Shown piece after piece: positions 18,150-26,666 of a stretch of 64,000 nt of DNA. The DNA is taken from NCBI GenBank assembly GCA_903913865.1, contig CAIWMU010000181.1, positions 1 through 64,000 of the forward strand. Reading direction: 5' to 3'. A program made the position numbers and the translations under genes. The notes beneath the pieces were generated by a model that was not told the origin of the DNA, searched no databases, and saw nothing but the letters and a program-made list of their open reading frames with translations. How positions within the stretch are numbered: position 1 is the stretch's first letter; every line of letters starts with the position of its first letter. Origin of the DNA: an uncultured Verrucomicrobia subdivision 3 bacterium (lineage in GTDB: Bacteria > Verrucomicrobiota > Verrucomicrobiia > Limisphaerales > UBA8199).

Positions 18150-18812
18150 TTATGGCACAGCCAGCCAATTTGTCGTTCCAACGTCAATCTTTATGACCGC
18201 GCCTGCGCTGCCGTTCCCGAAAGAAGCGACACGGCCATCAGCAAACGCAAGGTGACCCTTCTCGCAGTGGATTTCCTTGGTCCAGGCAATGGAATCAGCC
18301 TTGGTAAAGGAAACCAGCCGAACGCCGACCTGGGATTTATTCGTAATGTTACGGTCGCCGGACAGCAACCCGGCGCCATCCCCATTCATCGCGTCCATAT
18401 TTAAAAAATAGCTCAATTTGTTGTCCGTCAAATCGACAGTGAAGTTTGTCGAGTAGCTGCGTTGCCCATCGTTGGGGCAGAGCAGGATTTTTGGCGTGCT
18501 CAGTTCATTGGATAGAACCTGAAAATGCGGATAAACCGCCCCGCTCGCCACTAACTCCATGGTTCCGCCGTTGGCGACCGGAACCTGCATTGGAAAATGG
18601 TCGTTATTGTCTAAAGACCAGGAGCGAAAGGCCAAACCGATTTGCGCCATGTAAGTGACGCAACCGATGCGCGACGAACGCGCCTTTGACCTGGCCAAGG
18701 CAGGCAGAAACATCACGGCCAACAGAGCCACGCAGGTAATGGTTATGAAAAGGTCGACAACCGTAAAAGCGCACGAATCTTTGGGTTGGGCCGATTGTGC
18801 CGGAATGTTCAT
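18150..18812 (-). CDS. Divergent type II secretion/pilin-like pseudopilin
   Basis: 220 residues. The N-terminus has the pilin layout, a polar leader and then a hydrophobic helix (FTVVDLFITITCVALLAVMFLPALARSKARS). The canonical Gly before the cleavage site is replaced by Cys-Ala, and the position-5 glutamate is replaced by aspartate (FTVVDL rather than FTLIEL). The rest follows the large Verrucomicrobial/Planctomycete pseudopilin plan: C-x-YMAQIGLAFRSWSLDNNDHFP, ILLCPNDGQRSYSTNFTV, and HLAFADGRVASF near the end. It is probably exported and assembled or membrane-retained; cleavage by a prepilin peptidase is doubtful. It stands alone, 24 bp upstream of the GNAT gene on the same strand. Confidence 0.75.
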   Translation of the reverse strand: MNIPAQSAQPKDSCAFTVVDLFITITCVALLAVMFLPALARSKARSSRIGCVTYMAQIGLAFRSWSLDNNDHFPMQVPVANGGTMELVASGAVYPHFQVLSNELSTPKILLCPNDGQRSYSTNFTVDLTDNKLSYFLNMDAMNGDGAGLLSGDRNITNKSQVGVRLVSFTKADSIAWTKEIHCEKGHLAFADGRVASFGNGSAGAVIKIDVGTTNWLAVP

Positions 18813-18836
18813 GGGAATAGGCTTCTATTTAACGAC

Positions 18837-19430
18837 TCAGCCCACCGGTGGTGCCCCCTCTGAGGTGCCTGGATTGCGCGGCAGCGGTGCGGAACCGCCA
18901 CTCTGTTTGGCGTCTGGTCCGGCATGTGGTTCAAAGTCCTTTACCATGTTGAGATATCCACCATGGCCGGTGCCGAACTGATAAAAGCCAAATTTTTCAT
19001 AGAGGCGTATGGCAGCATGGTTCTCAGGATGAACGCCCAGTGACACCCTGGGGAACCGGGTGGAAGCAGCGGCCAGATACTTTGTGAGCAGGCTTGTTCC
19101 AATGCCTTGCTTTTGAAAAGCCGGGAACACGGCGATGCCCAACTGGGGGGTGCTGGCGTCATGGAAGGCACCTCCCTGCAGCGGGGGAAGAAGGAGCCGG
19201 CTCAAAATGCCTCCAGCAACCGGACCCTCATGGGAAATGGCGAGAAAACCAAGGTCTGTCCCGTTCGAACCCCAGTTCTGGACATAGGCTGCGATATGCG
19301 GGTGCGACAAAACCGACATCGGTCTTCTTGGGCTGGCAGGAGGATCCCAAAGTGCCTCGTAAAGCAGATCCCAGAGAACCGGCTGATCTGCAGCGTTAAC
19401 CTCGCGAATCGTGTGGGGTATGAAGTTCAT
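18837..19430 (-). CDS. GNAT-family N-acetyltransferase
   Basis: 197 residues starting at MNFIPHTIREV. The acetyl-CoA binding motif A is clear (LGIAVFPAFQKQGIGTSLLTKYLAAA), followed by motif B-like VSLGVHPENHAAIRLYEKFGFYQFG. The fold uses acetyl-CoA to acetylate an amine. The substrate cannot be predicted. It is the downstream partner of the divergent pseudopilin and may be cotranscribed with it. Confidence 0.88.
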   Translation of the reverse strand: MNFIPHTIREVNAADQPVLWDLLYEALWDPPASPRRPMSVLSHPHIAAYVQNWGSNGTDLGFLAISHEGPVAGGILSRLLLPPLQGGAFHDASTPQLGIAVFPAFQKQGIGTSLLTKYLAAASTRFPRVSLGVHPENHAAIRLYEKFGFYQFGTGHGGYLNMVKDFEPHAGPDAKQSGGSAPLPRNPGTSEGAPPVG

Positions 19431-19547
19431 TTGAGCACCGGACCACCCGGACTGGCCGACAGTGGGGCAAAACGCTCCGAATGCCAGCCAACACGCCACC
19501 CGGCTGTTCGCTGCAACCTATGGGGAGGATGTGGTCGGCTTACTTGG

Positions 19548-21098
19548 TTAGAACTCCGTTTCATCAATCTTTTCTGTGTGCATGTTGCCGTGGTCGACCT
19601 TGTAGAGCGTCAAGGCCAGGTTGCTAAACTCTGTCCCCTGATCGGTTCTTGTCTCGGTGAGCGTGAACTCCTCTGTTTTGGAGTAACCACCAATCGAAAG
19701 GTCTTGGTATCGGACATCGTAGCGCCCAGTAGCGACCGTCTGAAATCTGAATTGGGAGTAGGCGGGGATATAGCACAAGCGAACGGGATATGCACGACCG
19801 ACGTTGAGTGAGACAAGCTTCAGGAAAACATCCGAACTGTTCCGGGTGTTGTCTACCGTGACGGACGATAGGCCACCCCCTGCTAAGATTTGGTAGCCGG
19901 GAACGTAGGCTGGATGTGCTGGCCACGGTTGACCATTGGGTGCTGTGGAGGGCCGGACAAACGCCGGACGCGGTGGAGGATCCGTTGCTGGAGCGTAGCT
20001 GGCGGCTGGGGAGGGAGGATTGGGTGTGTAAGTGTAGGTCGGACGGGGGGCTTGCTCGCCGTTAACGGCTGCTGCTATGGCGAACAAGATGCCGTAAATC
20101 GCGAAGGTGAGAGCGAAAATGCCGACTGTCCGTGCAGGGCGGCGGCGGGGGCGTGGGGGAGCGATTTGGGGATCAAACTCACGAAAGTCGTCTTGATCGA
20201 AAAAATACATCCAATCCTGTTGAGACTTCGCGATGCGTTGCTTCTGATCGAATGCGTAGATCGCACTCAGCATCGAGTCGTAAGCGGACTGTGGCGAGAT
20301 GGTAAAGTCCTCACTGGCAGAGCCAAATGCTATGCGTACGGAAGTCTCTCGATAGGAGCCGTTTTTGTAGTTGTGAGTCGCTTTGATGTCGGAAACCTCC
20401 CAAAGCGGCCAATACCAGACTCCATCGAGGTGGGTCTTAATTATGTAGAGTGGAGTGACCAAAAGCCAGCACCGCAAGGGGGACAGATGCCATCGCACTA
20501 TCCAATCCACGTTAAGTGCCTGTAGTAGAGCGACAACCCCGGTAATGGCGATGAGCCAGCCGCCTGTATCGCCTTCCCAGCGGCTCTCAGACGCCCTAAA
20601 GAACACCAGAACAAACCAGCCCACCAAAAGTGCTCCCCAAAAATAATTCCACCCGACTCCATCGAGCTCCATGGCATACTGTATTTTGTTCATGCCAGAA
20701 GCTCGTTCGGTAAGCCGTTCTCTGGCGGAACGGGGAAGGGAGTCAAAATAACCAAAACCTGCCTTCAGCCGGCCGAGCTTTATAGTTGGTTGGGATCTTG
20801 GCGGCGCGGATTCGCTTCGACGTTGTGATGGCGGGGGCTGAGCTGGTGCCTGGCTGGAAGTGGTATGCGGAATCGTTCGGTCATACTGGGCGCGGGCTGT
20901 CGAATCAAGGAGGATGCCGTAAGCGTGGTTTAAATCCTTGAGCATCTCGTTTGCAAGTTCCCACTCCGCACGCTGGCGAGTCTGGTCAAAACGATCAGGA
21001 TGAAGCATTTTGCATCGGAGCAGATATGCCTGTCGGATTTGCTCCGGGGTGGCATTCGGTTGAATGCCCAGAAGGTCATAGAGATTCTTGGCCGTCAT
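19548..21098 (-). CDS. Membrane-anchored J-domain protein
   Basis: 516 residues. Residues 3-75 are a J-domain with an intact HPD (His33-Pro34-Asp35) in LLRCKMLHPDRFDQ, preceded by YDLLGIQPNATPEQIRQAY. After a Pro/Ser/Arg-rich linker come three hydrophobic segments (YFWGALLVGWFVLVFF, GWLIAITGVVALLQAL, CWLLVTPLYIIK) and later a fourth (FALTFAIYGILFAIAAAV). A Pro/Thr/Tyr-rich stretch and a C-terminal beta domain (about 410-516) follow. It lacks the zinc-finger and substrate-binding domains of DnaJ, so it probably recruits DnaK to a membrane site. No partner gene adjoins. Confidence 0.82.
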   Translation of the reverse strand: MTAKNLYDLLGIQPNATPEQIRQAYLLRCKMLHPDRFDQTRQRAEWELANEMLKDLNHAYGILLDSTARAQYDRTIPHTTSSQAPAQPPPSQRRSESAPPRSQPTIKLGRLKAGFGYFDSLPRSARERLTERASGMNKIQYAMELDGVGWNYFWGALLVGWFVLVFFRASESRWEGDTGGWLIAITGVVALLQALNVDWIVRWHLSPLRCWLLVTPLYIIKTHLDGVWYWPLWEVSDIKATHNYKNGSYRETSVRIAFGSASEDFTISPQSAYDSMLSAIYAFDQKQRIAKSQQDWMYFFDQDDFREFDPQIAPPRPRRRPARTVGIFALTFAIYGILFAIAAAVNGEQAPRPTYTYTPNPPSPAASYAPATDPPPRPAFVRPSTAPNGQPWPAHPAYVPGYQILAGGGLSSVTVDNTRNSSDVFLKLVSLNVGRAYPVRLCYIPAYSQFRFQTVATGRYDVRYQDLSIGGYSKTEEFTLTETRTDQGTEFSNLALTLYKVDHGNMHTEKIDETEF

Positions 21099-21452
21099 GG
21101 TTGGTAGCGGCTAACGCATATATGCAGTTAACCGTCCGACACGATTGCCTGTTGGTTTGTCATCATGTGGCTACCGGGATGATGATTGGGAGGATTTCAG
21201 AATAACGGCAAGTTTTATTTTGTGGCTGTTTCATAACGCCCGGATCCAAAGCCCCCTCACCGCCCGGCTTACGACACCAGATCCACCTCCGCCATCTCTC
21301 CCCCCATTCGCGGTTCACCCTCCTCTCCCCAATTCTTAATTCCTAATTTTAAATCTTAATTCCCAACTCTCCCACTCCACAATCGACAAGCCTCCCGCTT
21401 TGGTTTATCACGACCCGCATGCGCACATTGTTCCACCGTTCGCTGCTGCTGT
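21099..21452. other. Intergenic region between divergent genes, no gene seen
   Basis: 354 bp between the J-domain gene and the sugar ABC importer. It contains an AT-rich run of TTAATTCC-like direct repeats around 21334-21364 that could be part of the importer promoter. No ORF or hairpin family member was seen. Confidence 0.4.
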
Positions 21453-22937
21453 ATGGGCTGGTTGCTTGAGATTTGCGACATTACCAAGTCGTTCTCCGGC
21501 GTCCCGGTCTTGAACGGTGTCTCCCTGTCCCTCCAGGCGGGGGAGATCCACGCGCTCGTCGGCGAAAATGGTGCCGGCAAATCCACCCTCATGAAAGTGG
21601 TGGCCGGACTGCACCAGCCGGATGCGGGCGAACTGCGGCTCGATGGAAATCCGACCCGGTTCCGATCCCCGCACGAGGCGTTGCTGGCAGGGGTCGCGAT
21701 GATCCACCAGGAACTTCTGCCGTTTCTGGATCTCACAGTGGCCGAGAACATCTTCATGGGGATCGAGCCGGTCTCCGGCCCTGGATGGATTGACAGGCCC
21801 GCCCTGCATCGCAAAACGGTTGAACTGCTCGACCGACTCGGCCTCAAGATTCCGCCGGATCGCCGCATGCGGGAGTTGCGGGTCGCAGAGATGCAAACGG
21901 TGGAAATTCTCAAGGCTCTCGCCCACAACGCCCGCCTCATCATCATGGATGAGCCAACCTCCGCCCTGACGGATCGCGAGGCGGGAGCGCTCTTTGCGAT
22001 CCTGAACGATCTCCGCCAGCGGGGCGCCTCCATCATCTACATCTCCCACAAGCTGGAGGAGGTCTTTCGTCTGGCAGACCGGGTCACCATCCTGCGGGAC
22101 GGGTGCCACGTGGCCACCCACCCCATCGGCGGGATCACAACGGAAGCCCTGATCTCCCTCATGGTGGGCAGGCCGCTTGCCAACCGCCCCCGGTCCGCCC
22201 CGGGTCGTGCCGCCCCGCCCATTCTCTCGGTCCGGAATCTCGCACTGGGGCGCCGGTTCAACAATGTCTCCTTCGACCTCGCCCCGGGGGAGGTGCTTGG
22301 CATCGCGGGGCTGATGGGCGCGGGCAGGAGCAGCCTGCTCTCCGCGCTCTATGGTCTCGACCCTGCGGATTCCGGCCAAATTTCAATCGGCGGTCGTGCC
22401 TTGAAAATCTCCTCCCCGCGCAACGCCCTCGATGCGGGAATCGGCCTGGTGACGGAGGATCGCAAGGTGTCCGGGTTCATCCCGCTGTTTGGCCCGAGGC
22501 AGAACATGACCCTCGCCGCGCTCAGGCGCTGGTGCCGGTTCGGGTGGATCGATCAGGCGGCTGAGAGCGCGGTTGCGGATGAGCAGATCCGCCTGTTCGG
22601 CATCCGCGCCTCCGGGCGCGACCAGCCGGTGCTGCGATTGAGCGGCGGCAACCAGCAGAAGGTGGTCCTTGCCCGGAGCATGCTGGCCGGGCCGGGGGTG
22701 CTTCTGCTGGATGAGCCCACCCGGGGCATCGACATCGCCGCGAAGGAGGAGGTCCACCGGATCGTTTCCGACCTCGCCCGGAACGGCACCGCCATCCTGC
22801 TGGTCTCCTCGGAACTTCCCGAACTGCTCTCCCTCAGCCACCGGCTGCTGGTGATGTGCGAGGGGAGGATCACCGGCACGCTGGATCCCCGGACCACCAC
22901 GCAGGAGGAGATTTTGACACTCGCCATGCCAGGCTAA
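21453..22937 (+). CDS. Ribose-type sugar ABC transporter, tandem ATP-binding protein
   Basis: 494 residues with two ABC modules, as in RbsA/MglA/XylG. The first has Walker A at 37-45 (GENGAGKST), Walker B LIIMDEPTSAL, and a degenerate signature (RVAEMQTVEIL). The second has a non-standard Walker A region (GLMGAGRSS), an LSGGNQQKVVLAR signature at about 397, and Walker B LLLDEPTRGID. One intact and one degenerate ATP site is normal for this family. It is the first gene of a three-gene plus-strand operon with the permease 5 bp downstream and the lipoprotein binding protein next. It energises import of a monosaccharide or related compound. Confidence 0.93.
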   Translation: MGWLLEICDITKSFSGVPVLNGVSLSLQAGEIHALVGENGAGKSTLMKVVAGLHQPDAGELRLDGNPTRFRSPHEALLAGVAMIHQELLPFLDLTVAENIFMGIEPVSGPGWIDRPALHRKTVELLDRLGLKIPPDRRMRELRVAEMQTVEILKALAHNARLIIMDEPTSALTDREAGALFAILNDLRQRGASIIYISHKLEEVFRLADRVTILRDGCHVATHPIGGITTEALISLMVGRPLANRPRSAPGRAAPPILSVRNLALGRRFNNVSFDLAPGEVLGIAGLMGAGRSSLLSALYGLDPADSGQISIGGRALKISSPRNALDAGIGLVTEDRKVSGFIPLFGPRQNMTLAALRRWCRFGWIDQAAESAVADEQIRLFGIRASGRDQPVLRLSGGNQQKVVLARSMLAGPGVLLLDEPTRGIDIAAKEEVHRIVSDLARNGTAILLVSSELPELLSLSHRLLVMCEGRITGTLDPRTTTQEEILTLAMPG

Positions 22938-22942
22938 AAATC

Positions 22943-23899
22943 ATGTCCCCGAAACCCGCCACACCAAAATCCCGCACCGTGCTCCGCCTGTTGGAGCGCT
23001 TCGGCCTTGTCATTGTCCTGCTGATCATCGGCACCGCGCTCACCCTGCTGCAGCCGCAATTCCTGACGTCCGCCAACCTGCTCAACGTGGCCCGCCAGAT
23101 TTCCATCAATGGCATTCTCGCCGTGGGGGTCACCTATGTGCTGCTCACGGGCGGGGTCGATCTCTCCCTGGGATCCATCGTCGCCCTCACGGGTGTCGTC
23201 GCCGCCACCTTCGCCCACCCCGGTGAATGGCCGGTGCTGGTTCCCATCGCCCTCGGTATCCTCTCGGGGGCCTGCTGCGGTGCCCTCAACGGCCTGGTCA
23301 TCACCCGGGGCCGCATCGCCCCGTTCATCGTCACGCTCGGGATGATGACCCTCGCGCGCGGGCTCGCCCTGCTCCTGAGCAACGGGCGGCCCGTTTCCAA
23401 TCTCGGCACCGGGTTCCTCGCTGTGGGCGGGGATTTCCTTGGGTTCCCGGTCCAGATCCTGATCCTCCTCGCGATCGCCGGTGCCTCCCGCCTGTTTCTT
23501 TCCAATATGCGCCTTGGCAGGCACATTTTCGCGGTGGGCGGAAATGAGGAGGCCTCGCGGGCTGCGGGGCTCAATGTGGCCGGAATCAAGACCTTCGCCT
23601 ACACGATGTCCGGCGGGCTGGCCGGGTTGGCGGGGGTGATGCTGGCGGCCCGCATCACGACGGGCCAGCCGAATGCCGGGGTTGCCTACGAACTGGATGC
23701 CATCGCCGCCGCGGTCATCGGCGGCACCAGCCTCTCGGGCGGGGTGGGCGGCATCGGGGGCACCCTCCTCGGCGCCCTGCTCATGGGGGTGATCAACAAC
23801 GGTCTGGATCTCCTGAACGTTTCCTCCTACTACCAGCAGATCATCAAGGGCATCATCATCATCGGTGCGGTGTGGCTGGACAGACGGCAGCGAAACTGA
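22943..23899 (+). CDS. Ribose-type sugar ABC transporter permease
   Basis: 318 residues from MSPKPATPKS, 5 bp after the ATPase stop. The BPD_transp_2 family is evident from FLTSANLLNVARQISINGILAVGVTYVLLTGGVDLSLGS, GRIAPFIVTLGMMTLARGLAL, GRHIFAVGGNEEASRAAGLNV (the ATPase-contact loop), and GGTSLSGGVGGIGGTLLGALLMGVINNGL. About eight to ten membrane spans are expected. It would form a homodimeric channel with the flanking ATPase and binding protein. Confidence 0.94.
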   Translation: MSPKPATPKSRTVLRLLERFGLVIVLLIIGTALTLLQPQFLTSANLLNVARQISINGILAVGVTYVLLTGGVDLSLGSIVALTGVVAATFAHPGEWPVLVPIALGILSGACCGALNGLVITRGRIAPFIVTLGMMTLARGLALLLSNGRPVSNLGTGFLAVGGDFLGFPVQILILLAIAGASRLFLSNMRLGRHIFAVGGNEEASRAAGLNVAGIKTFAYTMSGGLAGLAGVMLAARITTGQPNAGVAYELDAIAAAVIGGTSLSGGVGGIGGTLLGALLMGVINNGLDLLNVSSYYQQIIKGIIIIGAVWLDRRQRN

Positions 23900-23913
23900 T
23901 CATTCTTTGTTCC

Positions 23914-24885
23914 ATGCTCAAGTCCATGATCCGTTTCCGCTCTGCTTTCGCGGAACTCCTGTTCCCGGCGCTCTGCCTTGCCCTGGTCTGTGGTTGCGAC
24001 CGCCCGGGCACCCCCGAACAGCCAGCCAAACCGGGGACGAAACCAATCGTCATCGGCGTGTCCCTCATGAACCTGGCCTCCGAATTCATCGGGATGATCA
24101 ACCAGTCCATTGAGGCCCGCGCGAAGGAACTCGGCGTCCAGCTCATCGTCACCGATGCCCAGCGCAGCCCCGAGAAGCAGGTGCAGCAGGTCGAAGGCTT
24201 CATCGCCCGCAAGGTGGATGCCATCATCCTCAACCCCTGCGAGGTCGAAGCCAGTTCCCCCGCCGTCACAAAGGCGCTCGCCGCAGGCATTCCCATCATC
24301 AACGTGAATTCCGAGACCCGCACCGCCCCAACCGCCTTCGTCGGCTCCCGGGATGAGGAATCGGCCCGGATCGCCATGGATTACATCGCCACCCGCCTCA
24401 ACGGACACGGGAATGTGCTCATGATGCAGGGCTTTCTCGGCCAGGCCGCGCAAATCAAGCGGGATCAGGGCGCACGGGAGGTTTTGAAATCCCGGCCCGG
24501 TCTGAAGCTCCTCGCCGACCAGACTGCGGAATGGGACCGGGCGAAAGCCATCAGCCTGATGGAAAACTGGATCCAGGCCCACGGCACAAACATCCAGGCG
24601 GTGTTCGCCCAGAACGACGAGATGGGCATGGGCGCCCTGCTGGCGCTGGAGCAGGCCAAATTGAAGGAGAAGGTCATCGTCGTGAGTGTCGATGCCATCT
24701 CAGACGCCCTCCAGGCCGTGAAGGCTGGCAGACTTGATGCGACGGTGTTTCAGGACGCCCGGGGGCAGGGCAGCACCGCCGTGGATACCGCCCTCTCCAT
24801 CCTCCGCAAGCAACCCTTCTCACCGCAGGTCTTCATCCCCTTCCAGCTGGTGACCCGCACGAACATCTCCAACTACACCAAATAA
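23914..24885 (+). CDS. Sugar ABC transporter substrate-binding lipoprotein
   Basis: 323 residues starting at MLKSMIRFRS, with a lipoprotein signal ending in LVCGC; cleavage before the second Cys would leave CDRPGTPEQ as a lipidated linker. The mature part is a type I periplasmic-binding (peripla_BP_4) fold: IVIGVSLMNLASEFIGMINQSIEARAKELG, DAQRSPEKQVQQVEGFIARKVDAIILNPCE, and AVFAQNDEMGMGALLALEQA. It begins 14 bp after the permease stop. The ligand is probably a pentose, hexose or similar polyol; no specific residues settle it. Confidence 0.92.
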   Translation: MLKSMIRFRSAFAELLFPALCLALVCGCDRPGTPEQPAKPGTKPIVIGVSLMNLASEFIGMINQSIEARAKELGVQLIVTDAQRSPEKQVQQVEGFIARKVDAIILNPCEVEASSPAVTKALAAGIPIINVNSETRTAPTAFVGSRDEESARIAMDYIATRLNGHGNVLMMQGFLGQAAQIKRDQGAREVLKSRPGLKLLADQTAEWDRAKAISLMENWIQAHGTNIQAVFAQNDEMGMGALLALEQAKLKEKVIVVSVDAISDALQAVKAGRLDATVFQDARGQGSTAVDTALSILRKQPFSPQVFIPFQLVTRTNISNYTK

Positions 24886-24897
24886 GCCCGGGGAGGC

Positions 24898-25827
24898 TCA
24901 GCGCAGGGCCGAGGTGTGCTCGTTCATCCAGGCAATATCGCGGCTTTTGGGGGCGGCGAACCCGTTGTATTGGGAATGCTTCACAGTAACCACCGTGGAA
25001 GCCTCCCGCCACTTCTTGACCTCGCTGTGCCCATCGGCATAGCAAAACCCGCACGCGCCCGCATGGTAGCTGGCAGGCAGGTCGGTCCAATTGTTGTTGT
25101 CCAGCACATTGCTGATCAGCCACCCGTCGTTGATGCTGTCTGGATGCTCATCCACGAACATCCACAGGTTCGAAGGTGACGGCTTCACGATGTCCGTGGT
25201 CTTGTCATAGCGGCAGTAGTCCCTAAACCAGGAAGATCCGCCGGACGGATCGCGCACCGCGTTGCCTTCAATGAAACCGTTCATCGAAACGCTCCGCACC
25301 CGGAGGGCGGAGTAGCCAACGGTCATGCGAACAGGAAAGTTGTCGGCGGGACATTGGTAAACCTTCGGGTTCCCGGAATAGGAGCCGAGCTTCCCGTTCA
25401 GGATTTTCAGGACATTGGTGTTGTCCAGATTCATGATATCCCAGTTCATGTGCCCCTCCACCCAGCTTGGTGTGGGATCCCCGCTGCTGTTCGGGGGGAA
25501 CGAATCCTTGTTATCCGAGGCATACATGAAGGTTGCCAGCCCGAGCTGCCGCTGGTTGTTCATGCAGTAAACCGCCTGTCCCCGGACCTTGGCCTTGCCC
25601 AGCGCAGGCAGGAGCATCGAGGCCAGAATGGCGATGATCGCTATCACCACCAGTAATTCGATAAGGGTGAACCCGCCCTGCCCCCTCCGATCACTGGCAC
25701 CGTTGGAGCTCTCCCCCCGGGGAACATTATCAACGTTTGTTGATAAAGATTTAAACCCTTCTGGAAGCGGGTGCTGAAGACGTGCAGCCACGATGGGCCT
25801 GCGCAGGTTGGTTCGAGGGGTATGCAT
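24898..25827 (-). CDS. Large pseudopilin (prepilin-type, DUF1559-like)
   Basis: 309 residues. A long leader (about 52 residues from MHTPRTNLRR) precedes a canonical prepilin cleavage site, [16 protein letters not shown], with Glu5 present. The rest is typical of the abundant Planctomycete/Verrucomicrobial class: AVYCMNNQRQLGLATFMYASDNKDSFPPN, KVYQCPADNFPV, WMFVDEHPDSINDGWL, and CYADGHSEVKKWREA near the end. Later starts inside the leader are possible. It is exported and probably part of a type II secretion or pilus-like structure, or a surface protein. It converges with the sugar-binding protein gene 12 bp away. Confidence 0.88.
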   Translation of the reverse strand: MHTPRTNLRRPIVAARLQHPLPEGFKSLSTNVDNVPRGESSNGASDRRGQGGFTLIELLVVIAIIAILASMLLPALGKAKVRGQAVYCMNNQRQLGLATFMYASDNKDSFPPNSSGDPTPSWVEGHMNWDIMNLDNTNVLKILNGKLGSYSGNPKVYQCPADNFPVRMTVGYSALRVRSVSMNGFIEGNAVRDPSGGSSWFRDYCRYDKTTDIVKPSPSNLWMFVDEHPDSINDGWLISNVLDNNNWTDLPASYHAGACGFCYADGHSEVKKWREASTVVTVKHSQYNGFAAPKSRDIAWMNEHTSALR

Positions 25828-26084
25828 GTAAAGGCAACATCGCGAACACATGCCCCCCTGTCAACCGATATTGTGGCGCGAGGCACCGAAAAAGTGTGAT
25901 GAAAAACGGGTGGTGTGCCGGGTGCTGGATCTGTTCGAAGGCTGAATCACGGAGATAATCCGCAGATCCCGCAGATAAACGCAGATTTCAGGAAGCAGTT
26001 CCCACCCCCAACCGGTTAGCGCCTTCCCGCACGCTCACCTCACCCAACCGGTCAACGCCCCCACTCCGAGGCAATCCCCCTCCC

Positions 26085-26188
26085 CTACGCCAACGGCGTT
26101 ATGCCATAAAGCCCGGGGTTACGCCGTCCCCGGCGTTACCCCGGGTTCTGGCCCAATCACGTTCCCTACCCCGAACGGGGTTGTGCCG
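26085..26188 (-). repeat. Three-hairpin intergenic repeat, copy 2
   Basis: Read on the minus strand it has the same order as the copy at 21-122: ACCCC/GGGGT with a GTTC loop, then CCCGGGGT/ACCCCGGG with inner ACGCC/GGCGT, then ACGCC/GGCGT with the conserved GTT loop. The A-A mismatch in the long stem is kept, while flanking stem pairs change together. Confidence 0.65.
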
Positions 26189-26450
26189 TCGTGCCTGCTG
26201 GCGGGTGCGACAAACATCCATCCGTGCCCCCAAGACCCCCCATGGAAAATTTATCGCGCAGAGACGCCGAGGCGCGGAGAGCCCAAATTCTCCTTCTCAG
26301 CGCCTCTGCCACTCTGCGCGAGATTCTATCCCCATTCCCGCTTTTCGCCGGGCTTACAAAATCGACCCCACCCCCAACCGGTCAATGCCTTCCCGCACGC
26401 TCACCGCCCCCAACCGGTCAACGCCCCCACTCCGAGGCAATCCCCCTCCC

Positions 26451-26554
26451 CTACGCCAACGGCGTTATGCCATAAAGCCCGGGGTTACGCCGTCCCCGGC
26501 GTTACCCCGGGTTCAGGCCCAAAACCGTTCCCTACCCCGAACGGGGTTGTGCCG
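26451..26554 (-). repeat. Three-hairpin intergenic repeat, copy 3
   Basis: This copy is almost identical to copy 2 (differences only in the single-stranded linker near 26515-26527). It is part of the 144-bp direct duplication, so it is probably a recent local duplicate rather than an independent insertion. Confidence 0.65.
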
Positions 26555-26666
26555 AAGGACCGAACGGGAGGCATGCCCTGTTCAGGCTTGGCCCGGCCCC
26601 CATCTGCGGTAATCTGCGCCATCTGCGGATAACCCCTCCCCCACCCCCATTCGCGGTTCTCCCCCC

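Larger units (their letters stand above)
25828..26666. repeat. Intergenic stretch with a duplicated 144-bp segment
   Basis: 839 bp without a gene. Positions 26045-26188 and 26411-26554 are near-identical direct repeats 366 bp apart. Each contains one copy of the three-hairpin element, preceded by CAACCGGTCAACGCCCCC. Between them lies a block resembling a CGCAGAGACGCCGAGGCGCG / CGCCTCTGCCACTCTGCGCG inverted repeat (26256-26322) of the kind scattered through related genomes. Confidence 0.75.

Noticed and set aside
21453-24885. Naming the importer genes rbsA, rbsC and rbsB
   Set aside because: The family is clear but the ligand is not; no ribokinase, pyranase or regulator is adjacent, so a gene symbol would overstate the evidence.
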